Shown: positions 8,854 to 17,337, counted from the stretch's first letter. The stretch is 64,000 nucleotides of DNA from Amphibacillus xylanus NBRC 15112 (GCF_000307165.1 NC_018704.1:1984001-2048000), one strand, 5' to 3'. Program-made: numbers and translations. The notes: a model not told the origin generated them from the sequence alone.

Positions 8854-9522
8854 TTATTCACCGATGTGTTTTCCATAAAGTTCAAATGATAGATTATCAC
8901 CAATTTGACAATCACAAAATTCCATTTTACCGAAATCATTTTCTACTTCACCTAAATCCATACACTTACTGCAAAAATACTTTGTTGGAAAAAAATCTGG
9001 TTGAGTATCATAAACAATGGAGTCTAAGGAAACTTCATTTCTTATCAAAGGGTAATTTTTATTGAATAATTTAACCATTTCATCTTCTGTGAGTTTTCTT
9101 CTTTCCATCTCATCAACAATCGCCGAATCATTTAGTACATAATATTGGAACAACGCAAATTCATCGTTCACAGCTTTCTCATAGTTTTGTGAACGGACAA
9201 TACGTTCATCATCATCCCTGTTAAGTAGTGGATCGAATTGAAGGATTTTAGCGCGTTCAAACATGAGAATTTCAAGCGAATTCTCTAAATAAAAAAATTC
9301 AATATGATCGCAATCCTTTTTAAACGTATCAAAATATTGATGATTAGAGGACAAACGACCAAAAAATCCAACTTTATCCAAGGTCTTTCCAACATAAATA
9401 ACTTCGCCATTATAGTTATATACCACATAAACACCGTGCTTATCTTTTGGGAAATACCTTCTATCTAACCATTTAATACTTGAACCTCTTTCAAATTCAA
9501 TCTGAAAGGGTGTACCAGCCAA
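8854..9522 (-). CDS. GIY-YIG nuclease domain protein with C-terminal Cys cluster; start region frameshifted
   Basis: HGVYVVYNYNGEVIYVGKTL near residue 30 is a GIY-YIG core, followed by the conserved Arg (FFGRL) and a Glu (MFERAKIL) that can complete the active site. At the C-terminus FCSKCMDLGE and FCDCQ supply four Cys for a probable zinc site. The only in-frame start, TTG 9522, has no ribosome site. A strong one (GAAAGGAAGG) precedes ATG 9550, but that frame hits TGA after 8 codons; dropping one T from the run at 9531-9535 joins them as MAKDIFSFELAGTPF. The gene is therefore probably recently frameshifted, or uses slippage. A role in defence is inferred from location only. Confidence 0.7.
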   Translation of the reverse strand: MAGTPFQIEFERGSSIKWLDRRYFPKDKHGVYVVYNYNGEVIYVGKTLDKVGFFGRLSSNHQYFDTFKKDCDHIEFFYLENSLEILMFERAKILQFDPLLNRDDDERIVRSQNYEKAVNDEFALFQYYVLNDSAIVDEMERRKLTEDEMVKLFNKNYPLIRNEVSLDSIVYDTQPDFFPTKYFCSKCMDLGEVENDFGKMEFCDCQIGDNLSFELYGKHIGE

Positions 9523-9834
9523 TTCAAATGAAAAATATATCTTTTGCCATGTTTTACCTTCCTTTCTCTAATTTAACTAGTATATACATTGTAATATTAT
9601 AAAAATAATTTAACCAATTTTCATTTAGGTTCTAGATTTCATATTAAACTAACCTGTCCCTCGTTAAATACAATAAGCACATCCAAAGGTATATATTAAT
9701 TTAATTGTAATTATTAAATTCGTACTACTGCTAAGAAAATAGAATTATACACCAAAGGAAGGGAAAAGAACGATTAATATTTTTGAAAATTTGTAAGATT
9801 AATTTGAAATTAATATTGTTGTGGTTTATGGTAT

Positions 9835-9903
9835 ATGAAAGATGTCGGTGCTCTAACACAGATGTCAGTATTAGTTTTCTGCAGTCTTGCGGTGGCTAAT
9901 TAA
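9835..9903 (+). pseudogene. Possible remnant of a holin-like type I toxin
   Basis: A 22-codon frame (MKDVGALTQMSVLVFCSLAV, then AN) ends 11 bases before a strong terminator. ATGTCGGTGCTC followed by ALTQMSVLVF resembles small hydrophobic Firmicute toxins of the MSVFEALxLM type with a small deletion, and the terminator containing GGCAGGGTG is of the kind seen after such genes. This is recognition from memory of a very short sequence. Confidence 0.3.
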
Positions 9904-9914
9904 ATACGTGCAAG

Positions 9915-9961
9915 AAAAGGTAACTCACACTACTTAGCGGGCAGGGTGCGTTACCTTTTTT
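9915..9961 (+). terminator. Strong terminator hairpin
   Basis: AAAAGGTAACTCAC pairs with GTGCGTTACCTTTT across a loop containing TTAGCGGGCAG; a T-run follows. Confidence 0.75.
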
Positions 9962-10239
9962 ATCTGGGCGAGATTCTATTATATTTATTAAAGAACTGGA
10001 ATATATTACTAAATCATTTTTTCAATACAGTCTTGCTGTAAATTTTTTTAGATACTAAAATATAAATATAATCTTTAATAATTACTTTCTATCAAGAGAT
10101 AAAATTTATCGATGCCGCATCGGCAGTAAAACAAGTGGTTACTACCACAGTTTGTTAAACAAAGATTAATTCCTTGTTTAAATACGACATCGTAAAAGAA
10201 AAGCGCGCATTTTCTTTTTAAAAATACAATAAGAGTGTC

Positions 10240-10309
10240 AAAAAACCTGTATGACTTCAGTTGCATTTACTCAAACGAGTGGATGTACTTGGGTTATACA
10301 GGTTTTTTG
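10240..10309. terminator. Hairpin with A- and T-flanks
   Basis: AAAAACCTGTAT pairs with ATACAGGTTTTTT around a 40-base interior; it could terminate transcription in both directions. Confidence 0.6.
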
Positions 10310-10505
10310 CTTTTTTCACACTTAAGAAAACTCTCACACTATCCCGCCTACCCCCCAGCAAATTTTCCATTCATCTAATTCGATATTAGTATAAATACAT
10401 AAGCACATTAACTCTTTAATCCAGAAACTTTTCCATTATTTGGCCCAAATAATTTCTATTATTCTTCCGATAACCAAGTATCTAAATAAATAGGAGGTGA
10501 ACAGT

Positions 10506-10898
10506 TTGGAAAGAAATAATGCACTAGCAAATAAACAAAGTATAAACCAATTCATCTTTGATCCAAGTAAAGGTAGCTATAAGCAAATGCTTTCTGTTAA
10601 CTTAAGCATTCCTGTTCCTGCTGATAGTGTACTCATATCTAAGATTCAACTAGAAGAATTAAAGAAATCACAATTACAAGGAGTCTATTGGACTATGAAA
10701 GATGTACAAATTCATACCAACAAAAAATCTGAATGGATTAAAGAGAATATACTCTATCCCACACGTTTCCGAAAAATGTTGGATTCTGAAAATGGTGGAT
10801 TTGTATATTATCCAAAATCCAAAGGACAGACTTGGTCATTTCAAGCTACTAAAATGGCTCAATTTTTGGATGATAACTTTGATAAAATTTTTGCTTAA
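10506..10898 (+). CDS. DUF771 phage/ICE protein
   Basis: A 130-residue protein matching the DUF771 family found beside integrases in Firmicute prophages: IPVPADSVLISKIQLEEL, then GVYWTMKDVQ, KSEWIKENILYP, RFRKMLD and GGFVYYPKSKGQTWSFQATK. The function of the family is not established; the C-terminal half resembles a small DNA-binding, excisionase-like fold. AGGAGGT (10492-10498) sits 7 bases before TTG 10506, the preferred start; the GTG at 10497 overlaps the ribosome site. It precedes the integrase pseudogene in the same direction, so it probably belonged to the same element. Confidence 0.75.
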   Translation: MERNNALANKQSINQFIFDPSKGSYKQMLSVNLSIPVPADSVLISKIQLEELKKSQLQGVYWTMKDVQIHTNKKSEWIKENILYPTRFRKMLDSENGGFVYYPKSKGQTWSFQATKMAQFLDDNFDKIFA

Positions 10899-10936
10899 TA
10901 AGTCGATAAACACCATTAATTTTAATAATGAAACCT

Positions 10937-10981
10937 AGGTACTACCAAACGACTTTCTATTTTAGAGTTTGGTAGTTACCT
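10937..10981. repeat. Inverted repeat between DUF771 and integrase genes
   Basis: AGGTACTACCAAAC (10937-10950) pairs with GTTTGGTAGTTACCT (10967-10981) with one bulge. It lies 27 bases ahead of the integrase start and may be a terminator, an integrase/excisionase binding site or a hairpin in the leader. Confidence 0.6.
10957..10969 (+). repeat. 13-bp direct repeat, copy 1 (second at 12140-12152)
   Basis: CTATTTTAGAGTT occurs exactly here and at 12140-12152, on both sides of the integrase pseudogene and in the same orientation. It could be an att-like core or a remnant of rearrangement. Confidence 0.4.
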
Positions 10982-11007
10982 GGACAAAACAACGAGGAGA
11001 TCACAAC

Positions 11008-12113
11008 ATGGCAAGTATTCAAAAACGCGGGAAAACTTATCAATTTACTGTAAGTCGTACTGTTAATGGAAAGCAGAAACCTATACGGAAAGGTGGCTTC
11101 CGGACAAAGAAAGAAGCTCAAATAGCCGCAATGGAAGTAGAAGCAGAATTATTAAAAGGTGCAACACCGAATCTAAAACCAGTTGCTTTTGATGAGTATT
11201 TTGAAAACTGGATAAAGGTTTTCAAAACTGATATCAATTCCAATACCCTAGCACGCTACAACGACACCCTTAAAACGGTCAAAGACAATTTCGAGGGTAT
11301 TCTATCCAAAACATAAAAAAACGCTCCTATCAAGAATTCTTGAACGAATACGGGCAAACTCATGCCAAGGCATCAACTAGAAAATTAAATACTCATATTA
11401 GAGCATGTGTAAAGGAAGCAATTGATGAGGGGTTAATTAGAGTTGATTTCACTCGGGGCGCTGTATTAACAGGACGAGCTGGGAAGAGAGCCGAGGAAAA
11501 GTCTTTAGGATAGGAAGAAAGTCAAAGACTACTTAAATCAATACATGAATTAGAAGATAAGATGATTATTCACCTTTTATTATTGCTCGGTCTAACATCT
11601 GGAATGCGCTTTGCAGAAATGGTCGGCCTGACTAGAGAGGACTTTAACTTTTTTAATCATACAATCAACATTAATAAGTCTTGGGGCTATACGAACAAGA
11701 TGCATGAAGGATTTGGGCCAACTAAAAATGAGCAATCTGTTCGTGTTATTAAAATGGACAAGGAAACGATGAATGAATTCAAGATACTTTTTGATACCAT
11801 CCCAGACAACATCCACAGACTTGTATTCTATTCGCCTTTATCAAAATACAAGGTAGTAAGTAATGGATATGCAAACAAAGTCTTGAAAGAATTGTTAACG
11901 GATCTGGATATTGATCCTATCTCTGTCCATGGACTTAGGCACACCCACGCAAGTGTACTTCTTTACGAAGGAGTTTCTGTCTATTACGTATCTAGACGGT
12001 TAAGGCACGGTGACATTGAAACAACCTTAAACACGTATACCCACGTTGTTAAGGAGTTGGAAGAAAGAGACCAGATGAAAACTGCGAGAGTATTTGAGAG
12101 GATGCTTGGATAG
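11008..12113 (+). pseudogene. Tyrosine recombinase (phage/ICE integrase), frameshifted and interrupted
   Basis: ATG 11008 follows GAGGAG. The N-terminal AP2-like arm (MASIQKRGKTYQFTVSR, FRTKKEAQ) and the start of the core-binding domain run to about 11300, where the frame is lost. It continues in another frame (KRSYQEFLNEYGQTHAKAST...) until an in-frame TAG at 11512-11514, after which the catalytic domain is open to 12113. The catalytic domain keeps Arg (GLTSGMRFAEM), HGLRH, HGDIETT and the Tyr in TLNTYTHV; the usual LGH reads LRH. Two lesions make this dead. It would have moved the element that brought the defence genes. Confidence 0.9.
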
Positions 12114-12139
12114 TTTGCGGTTCAAAACGAAAAAACACC

Positions 12140-12152
12140 CTATTTTAGAGTT
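12140..12152 (+). repeat. 13-bp direct repeat, copy 2
   Basis: Exact CTATTTTAGAGTT, 27 bases after the integrase stop; see 10957-10969. The rest of 12153-12340 holds no gene I can support. Confidence 0.4.
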
Positions 12153-12342
12153 CCCCGAAAAGCTTGTATTTGGATATTGAATTGCTACTACGAAATCAGT
12201 GCAACGTCCTGCATCTCGAATCACTTTTCCAATAAGCTTAATCGCCTTGCATATTGAGATTGCTGTCCATGGGTATAATGTTATATGCATTCGATACTCC
12301 CCCAAGTGAGTCAGCAATCACATTCCGTTTGAAAAGAAAATA

Positions 12343-12375
12343 TCTCTAGTCAGAAATAGACTAGAGACTTTCTTT
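12343..12375 (-). terminator. Terminator overlapping the 3' end of the small membrane protein gene
   Basis: TCTCTAGTC pairs with GACTAGAGA, and the TAG stop codon of the gene lies within the stem. On the minus strand the sequence after the stem is T-rich. Confidence 0.6.
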
Positions 12376-12666
12376 TTTCCTATTATCAAATTTACTTTTT
12401 GCAAACTTTCCAAATTGCCATGTTCCCCATGATATTAAGCCAACACCTAAAACTCCAATACCTAAATTTCTAAGACTTTTCGCTTCTTTAGGAGTAAAAG
12501 TATATCGTAAGCCCTCTGCTAAATGTGGTGTAGTGTACCCAGACTTTATTAAGTCATTTACCTTGTCTGGTGACGTCAAAACACCTTCGACAAATTGATA
12601 ACCTTTAGAAATAAGTTCTCGACTTTCTGCATCTGATATTAGTTTGCCGCTTTCTAACCAAGCCAT
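12361..12666 (-). CDS. Small protein with one C-terminal membrane helix, unknown function
   Basis: A 101-residue protein. The first 65 residues are soluble (LISDAESRELISKGYQFVEG, LIKSGYTTPHLAEG); a hydrophobic segment NLGIGVLGVGLISWGTWQFG near residues 68-87 is followed by a basic tail, which predicts a tail-anchored protein facing the cytoplasm. ATG 12666 has AAGGGG ahead. It lies downstream of the DUF4268 gene on the same strand with 125 bases between, so it may share its transcript. I do not recognise the family. Confidence 0.6.
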   Translation of the reverse strand: MAWLESGKLISDAESRELISKGYQFVEGVLTSPDKVNDLIKSGYTTPHLAEGLRYTFTPKEAKSLRNLGIGVLGVGLISWGTWQFGKFAKSKFDNRKKESL

Positions 12667-12791
12667 ATTTCTACCCCTTTTCGATTAGATATTTATTAAT
12701 ATCTGTAAACTATGTCTATACTTAAATTTTAACGAGTAGAGCAAGATTAGTATATTGTTTACAATTGCCATGGCTGATAATATCGTATTAA

Positions 12792-13769
12792 TTAATCTAT
12801 TTCTGAATCATACGTATCCTGATCAAAATTCATTGTCTTTACACGTTTTCCAAAGGCTCTTCTAAATTTCACTGTCCTATCTACAAGCCATTCTAAATAT
12901 TCATCCCATTTATTTTTATCTTCAATATTAGCATCCCTTTTTAGACTGATTATTTTATCCCTATTATCAGGATTTGGATTCCACTCTAACTTTTCACCAA
13001 TTTCGGACTCAATTTCGTCTTTAAACTGCATTAACTGATTTAAAGCATTATCTGCGATTTTATTATGAATATAAACTCTTACTCCAATTTGATTAGATGA
13101 GGTAGACGCAAGGTTTGATAAGTGAACCCCCGATCTACCTAGTGAAACATCGTACCAATACTGTGGACGAGCAGTTTGAACTGAAGGTATTTCAGGACGA
13201 GTTTTTAGCTTCTCCCTAAATTTAGTCCAAAATTCCAGTTGCAGTTTTCTTGTTGGTGTTAAACTATCAGTTGATTTTGAAATTGCTGTTTGTCTAACTA
13301 TTTCTGTTGGTTGACTAACAACATTGAATTTAACAGCAGGTTTTGAATCGTCAATTGACCATAATTCCAGTGAAACACCGTAGAAGAAAATACTATTTGA
13401 AGTATGGTCATTTAGCCAATCTAGTGCTTTTTTATGCTCTTCAGTAAAGTTTGAAGCAATCCATATAATTCCTACTGCATCTAATACAGAAGCATATGTA
13501 ATAGCTTTACCTAAATGATCATGATCAGTTTTTTCTAATTGATTTTCAATTACATAGTAATCATTGCTTCCAGCATCTTTTACTAATATATCAGCAGAAT
13601 ATGGACCTACAGCTACTTCAGTACCTTCTACTTCAAGTTCTAGCCCCAGTGCTTTCCCTAACTCAGCAATATTCTCTTCTTTTGCCAACCATGGTGTAAA
13701 ATCTAATGCTTCATGTGACCAGATTTCTCTAACATGTATCTTTTTTAATTTTCCCAAGTCAACTGACAT
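12792..13769 (-). CDS. DUF4268 protein, PD-(D/E)XK nuclease-like
   Basis: A 325-residue protein. The N-terminal half has GPYSADILVKD, then YYVIENQLEKTDHDHLGKAI, the Asp and Glu-x-Gln pattern of a PD-(D/E)XK-like core, followed by IIWIASNFTEEHKKALDWLN. The C-terminal domain (from about residue 180, LQLEFWTKFREKL) is the DUF4268 module, ending with KWDEYLEWLVDRTVKFRRAF. The family is common in defence islands and its role is not settled; a DNA-targeting defence nuclease is inferred. ATG 13769 is preceded by GAGGTGATAAC. It shares its strand with the Shedu gene but is separated by about 295 bases containing a hairpin, so it likely has its own promoter. Confidence 0.75.
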   Translation of the reverse strand: MSVDLGKLKKIHVREIWSHEALDFTPWLAKEENIAELGKALGLELEVEGTEVAVGPYSADILVKDAGSNDYYVIENQLEKTDHDHLGKAITYASVLDAVGIIWIASNFTEEHKKALDWLNDHTSNSIFFYGVSLELWSIDDSKPAVKFNVVSQPTEIVRQTAISKSTDSLTPTRKLQLEFWTKFREKLKTRPEIPSVQTARPQYWYDVSLGRSGVHLSNLASTSSNQIGVRVYIHNKIADNALNQLMQFKDEIESEIGEKLEWNPNPDNRDKIISLKRDANIEDKNKWDEYLEWLVDRTVKFRRAFGKRVKTMNFDQDTYDSEID

Positions 13770-14002
13770 GTTATCACCTCATACAAAAAATATCTCTCGA
13801 TAATTTTTTAATGTTAAATATTCTATTTATGACTATTATACTATAAATTATAATTGGTACCTATTAGTCATCATAGAAAGGAAATTTGAATAAGGTCAAA
13901 AACGTATGTCCGATTCTTCTACTCCACTAATTTAAGCTAATGTAGTCATTAAACGGTATAAATACAAGTAATTTTATTTGGTATTTAATGAAAAACAATA
14001 AA

Positions 14003-14037
14003 ACGTCAAACCGCTTGATGTATAAGCGATTTGACGT
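14003..14037 (-). terminator. Terminator of the Shedu gene
   Basis: ACGTCAAA-CGCTT pairs with AAGCG-TTTGACGT around loop GATGTAT, 27 bases after the stop. On the minus strand it is followed by TTTTATTG. Confidence 0.65.
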
Positions 14038-14064
14038 GATTTATCAGAGACTTCCTTTATCAAA

Positions 14065-15090
14065 TTATTCATTATAACCCTCACTTACTATATCTATCAT
14101 TCTTTCACCTTGCGCTAATAATTGATCATAGGTAATAATAGTTATTGAGTTTAGTCTACTATTTAGGCCATGTAAGGCTCTGTGTTTTTCTTTAGTCCAG
14201 TCATTGGAACGTCCTATTACAATAGTTGCTTTTGGATGGTATGCAACGATTTCCGGATGGTCTCTCAATCCTCTAGCTGCTTCTTCCTGAAATACATCTA
14301 AATATCTATGGCATTGACCTATTACTTTTGATACTTCAGAAGTAAAGTAGTAGTTATTATGAGAACTATCGTAATTTAACACTTCCATGTCAGGTCTTTT
14401 TAGTTCTACTAAGTCTCTATATCCTGTTATAACAGTAGGCAACATCAAATCAACTTTATCGGATGCGGAAATCGCTCTTACATCATCATTTACTACAAAA
14501 GAGTTTCCAAATGCCCAAGGGTGTTCCTCACACCATTGCTGATACTTTTGTTCATCTTTAATACCACTTTCTAGATATTGTCTTAATTGTGCAACTGCTG
14601 AACGTAGTTCCTGCAGGCGTATTGAGCTCCTAAAGGCCGTGATTAATTCATTACTTAATTCTTTATCTACTAAGTGTTTTGCAATTTCAGGTCTATTTAA
14701 TACCCCTAAGATAGCTTGTGCAATTTCTTCCGGTCCATGATTACCAAATGAATGTTCCTCATTTGCTGGTTTTAAAATAATGTATTCTCCGTTCTCTTCC
14801 TGTTCAGATAATGCTAGAAACTTTTTCAAGCTACTATATAAAGAGAGAGTTGCTTCTGCATTTAGGCTTGTTGATTTTTCATCTACTAATAACCAATCCA
14901 TAGGTGGTTTTCCCTTTGTTTGAGTTAATATCTTTACAGATAGCTCCTTACCTGAGCTCCTATCTATATAAAACGGAACTACTGTAACTTTTGTTCTAGA
15001 TGATTGATGGATAACAACTGGTTTGGTATAGGATACGTTTCCAGATCTGGCCTCTTTAATTTCTAATAATTGTATATCTTTACCATCCAC
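14065..15090 (-). CDS. Shedu nuclease SduA (DUF4263)
   Basis: A 341-residue protein with an N-terminal region (1-150) of unknown fold and a C-terminal DUF4263 nuclease domain. Visible landmarks are WCEEHPWAFG near residue 185, DKVDLMLP with the metal-binding Asp, LVELKRPD (the ExK of the PD-(D/E)XK centre), a Gln-rich helix VIGQCHRYLD, and the terminal LNSITIITYDQLLAQ. Shedu is a one-gene anti-phage or anti-plasmid system that degrades or nicks DNA when triggered. The start is GTG 15090 with AGGATGA ahead, and it overlaps the end of an upstream reading frame by 11 bases, which suggests coupled translation. Unlike single-gene Shedu loci, it may thus have had a partner. Confidence 0.88.
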   Translation of the reverse strand: MDGKDIQLLEIKEARSGNVSYTKPVVIHQSSRTKVTVVPFYIDRSSGKELSVKILTQTKGKPPMDWLLVDEKSTSLNAEATLSLYSSLKKFLALSEQEENGEYIILKPANEEHSFGNHGPEEIAQAILGVLNRPEIAKHLVDKELSNELITAFRSSIRLQELRSAVAQLRQYLESGIKDEQKYQQWCEEHPWAFGNSFVVNDDVRAISASDKVDLMLPTVITGYRDLVELKRPDMEVLNYDSSHNNYYFTSEVSKVIGQCHRYLDVFQEEAARGLRDHPEIVAYHPKATIVIGRSNDWTKEKHRALHGLNSRLNSITIITYDQLLAQGERMIDIVSEGYNE

Positions 15091-15343
15091 AAGAAATCAT
15101 CCTTCCCCGATTAATGAAATAATTTAATGTTTTATGTATTGAAATAGTGAAATCATGATCATTTTTATAACCCACATCTTTATTTAGATATGTTTTCAAT
15201 ACTTCCTCTAGTAAATTATCATTAGCTGTAGAATTTAGTATTTGTATAGTTTGTTTAACAAAAAATTTTGGTCTTATTAGTAAATCCCTATACTTGTCTT
15301 AACTATGACTATATAACTCAATAGGAATACCTAAATCGATTAT
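15080..15343 (-). pseudogene. Broken small ORF translationally coupled to Shedu
   Basis: On the minus strand a frame opens after GGAGGG near 15350 (IIDLGIPIELYSHS), meets TAA at 15299-15301, then runs 72 codons (DKYRDLLIRPKFFVKQTI..., KTYLNKDVGYKNDHDFTISI...) to TAA 15080-15082, overlapping the Shedu GTG. Its codons look coding, and the position after a ribosome site and overlapping the next gene is that of a real upstream gene. No ATG, GTG or TTG sits at the proper spacing (the codon there is ATC). Either an inactivated partner or a chance frame; I do not recognise the protein. Confidence 0.45.
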
Positions 15344-15597
15344 ATTCCCTCCATATTTACTTTTCTATTCAAAATTATAACACAATATAGACTTTTTTCT
15401 TCCAATTACAAAACACTATGTAAACACTTTCGATAAAACTTCGAATACACTCGAAAAGTTGGTGGTAGAATAATTACTTCTCAATAAAATTAATTTCAAG
15501 TATTAACAGTATAATTCTTCGTTAATATTTTTGTGTAAAAAATGTGTAAAACGGTATAAAAACATACTATTTTCTACGATTTTTATCAAAAAAGAAA

Positions 15598-15639
15598 AAC
15601 ATACCCAAACGCTTGATATATCTGCGTTTGGGCATGTTT
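15598..15639. repeat. Hairpin resembling the Shedu terminator
   Basis: AACATACCCAAACGC pairs with GCGTTTGGGCATGTTT around TTGATATATCT. Both this loop and the loop at 14003-14037 read TTGAT(G/A)TAT, so the two hairpins bracket the Shedu operon with similar structure. Confidence 0.55.
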
Positions 15640-15704
15640 TCCAGTTTACTTATCGTATCCTATTTTTACTCAATGACGTCCCAGAAGAATTCCACATATC
15701 ATCA

Positions 15705-15740
15705 CAAAAAAAGAAACCCCCACTCCCTCAGAGTTTCTTT
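15705..15740 (-). terminator. Terminator of the membrane protein gene
   Basis: AAAGAAAC pairs with GTTTCTTT; on the minus strand a T-run follows. Confidence 0.7.
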
Positions 15741-15741
15741 G

Positions 15742-16386
15742 TCATAACATTCCCCAAAATATATTTAGTTGAGCAGTTGCAAAGTATAATAGCATCCCTA
15801 TGACCAGCACTTTACTAATCTGTTTTGGCGATTGATATAATACTACGATCGTAGCGATCCAAACTAAAAATTCGAGTGAATATTTAATATTAAAATACCA
15901 AAAGCCAAATGCAAATGCCTGTCTTGAAATAGCCACAATGATAAACGATGAAATTAAAGTAGCGATTACTCCTCGTCCTTTTGCATACCAACAGATAAAA
16001 GCTAACAGAGGTGAGATTAATGTCATCGCAATCCAAATCATCATATATGTTTTAGGGTAAAAGCCAGCGATTAGCACTGTATAGAGATAGTAACTGCCTA
16101 CCATGCCGACAAAAAATATGAGTACATTTAACGCAGATCTGATTGGCGATTTACTATAAATCGCTATTACAACAGCAAGGAAAAGCCAAATCCCCATTCG
16201 TGAAAAAAAGTTCCTTAAATCCAATTGTTCTAGGAAGTAAGGTAATAGGTTACTTGCCGTTTCGTCTAGGAGCTTTGAAATCGTCCCTAAAATTACCCCT
16301 AACATAAATATCAAACTAGAATATAATATTTTTCTCGATCGTGGCATCTGCGTAGGTTTACGAATGTCATTTAAAAAATCTTTCAT
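15742..16386 (-). CDS. Polytopic membrane protein, unknown function
   Basis: About 214 residues with roughly seven hydrophobic segments (KILYSSLIFMLGVILGTI, GIWLFLAVVIAIY, LNVLIFFVGMVGSYYLY, MMIWIAMTLISPLLAFICWY, VIATLISSFIIVA, FLVWIATIVVLYQ, VLVIGMLLYFATAQ). ATG 16386 is preferred because GGGAGA lies 6 bases ahead; the upstream TTG 16437 touches the previous stop codon and has no ribosome site. It follows the foldase-like lipoprotein gene by about 50 bases and is likely cotranscribed. I do not recognise a transporter or enzyme signature. Confidence 0.7.
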   Translation of the reverse strand: MKDFLNDIRKPTQMPRSRKILYSSLIFMLGVILGTISKLLDETASNLLPYFLEQLDLRNFFSRMGIWLFLAVVIAIYSKSPIRSALNVLIFFVGMVGSYYLYTVLIAGFYPKTYMMIWIAMTLISPLLAFICWYAKGRGVIATLISSFIIVAISRQAFAFGFWYFNIKYSLEFLVWIATIVVLYQSPKQISKVLVIGMLLYFATAQLNIFWGML

Positions 16387-16437
16387 CTTAACTCTCCCAA
16401 ACAAAATATATAACTCTATTTTTACCTCGTCACTCAA

Positions 16438-17211
16438 CTATTTTTCTAAAATCACTTCTATCTCTGCAACTTTTTTCAACTGATTGATTCGGTCCGTCAA
16501 AGCCATTTGAATTTCAGTTTGTAATAATTGATTGTGTATATCAGTTCGAATCTCTTCTAGTGCTGGGGGATTTTCTAGCTGGTCTGCTAAAATATCATAA
16601 AACTCCTCAATTTCATCATTTGAAATTGCAATATCGTTGAATTCTTGCGTAATGTACAATTGCTGTAATAATGATTTTGCTAAAATTTCACGGAAAACGT
16701 CCTCAGTATATGGTAGCTGATCGAGTATTTGATAAAATTCCGCTTCAGACTCAAATTGAGCTTTTGTGTCTTCAAAAATTTCATCTACTTCTCGACTTGT
16801 GACAACAATCCCTTTGTCCTTCGCATCTTGAGCAAGTAAAGTATGGTTAATTAATTCACCCATCGCCTCATCATGTACTTCTGTTAAATCTTCTGGCAAT
16901 GTTTCAGCTTGAACTAAGCGATTTTTCACTTCAAGATATGCTAAATTATAGCGATCACCATAAACCTCTTCACCATTTACGATTAACACTAGTTCAGTTT
17001 CATCAACTCGCTCATCATCTGAAACAATTTGTTCAACTTCAATTGGTTCCTCGGTCTCTTCAGGAACTTCAGCTACATCAGGAACCTCGACAATTTCAGT
17101 TGGTTCTTCTAGATCCTGCTTTTCTGCTTCTTTTTCCTCTTTATCACCACAAGCAACAAGTCCAATACATAAACTCATAATTATTAATAACGATACTTTG
17201 ATCTGTTTCAT
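16438..17211 (-). CDS. SurA-N-like foldase lipoprotein without PPIase domain
   Basis: A 257-residue lipoprotein. A signal peptide ends at lipobox LVAC (Cys21), then a Glu-rich linker (to about residue 70), then VLIVNGEEVYGDRYNLAYLE and the helical N-terminal chaperone domain of SurA/PrsA (MGELINHTLLAQDAKDKGIV, SREVDEIFED). It ends with the return helix (DIHNQLLQTEIQMALTDRI). The parvulin isomerase domain normally inserted between them is absent. It would sit on the outer face of the membrane and assist folding of exported proteins; that role is inferred from family. Weak ribosome site GAGG lies 13 bases before the ATG. Confidence 0.78.
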   Translation of the reverse strand: MKQIKVSLLIIMSLCIGLVACGDKEEKEAEKQDLEEPTEIVEVPDVAEVPEETEEPIEVEQIVSDDERVDETELVLIVNGEEVYGDRYNLAYLEVKNRLVQAETLPEDLTEVHDEAMGELINHTLLAQDAKDKGIVVTSREVDEIFEDTKAQFESEAEFYQILDQLPYTEDVFREILAKSLLQQLYITQEFNDIAISNDEIEEFYDILADQLENPPALEEIRTDIHNQLLQTEIQMALTDRINQLKKVAEIEVILEK

Positions 17212-17337
17212 CTCAGGTCCACATCCTCAATCATCTCATTCCAATTACTCTCAAACATTATATGTTAATTGAAGCATGTTTATCCGCTTGTTTCAAGATT
17301 AACACGATGCTTAAAATTATTTTTCCCCAAAAGAAAA

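Larger units (their letters stand above)
9551..10505. other. Long intergenic region with two terminators and a possible toxin remnant
   Basis: About 950 bases separate the GIY-YIG and DUF771 genes. Apart from the short frame at 9835-9903 and hairpins at 9915-9961 and 10240-10309, I see only AT-rich DNA. A 63-codon minus-strand frame at 10075-10266 has no ribosome site or recognisable motif. Confidence 0.5.
15344..15741. other. AT-rich right edge of the defence region
   Basis: The sequence is AT-rich with no supported gene. It contains the probable promoter of the Shedu transcript, a perfect-looking hairpin at 15598-15639 and the terminator of the next gene. Confidence 0.4.

Noticed and set aside
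12027-12317. Minus-strand frame of 96 codons reading ITLYPWTAISICKAIKLIG
   Set aside because: Half of it overlaps the integrase 3' end in antisense; no ribosome site and no family recognised.
15531-15803. Plus-strand 90-codon frame
   Set aside because: It runs over a hairpin, a terminator and the antisense of the membrane protein gene, with no ribosome site.
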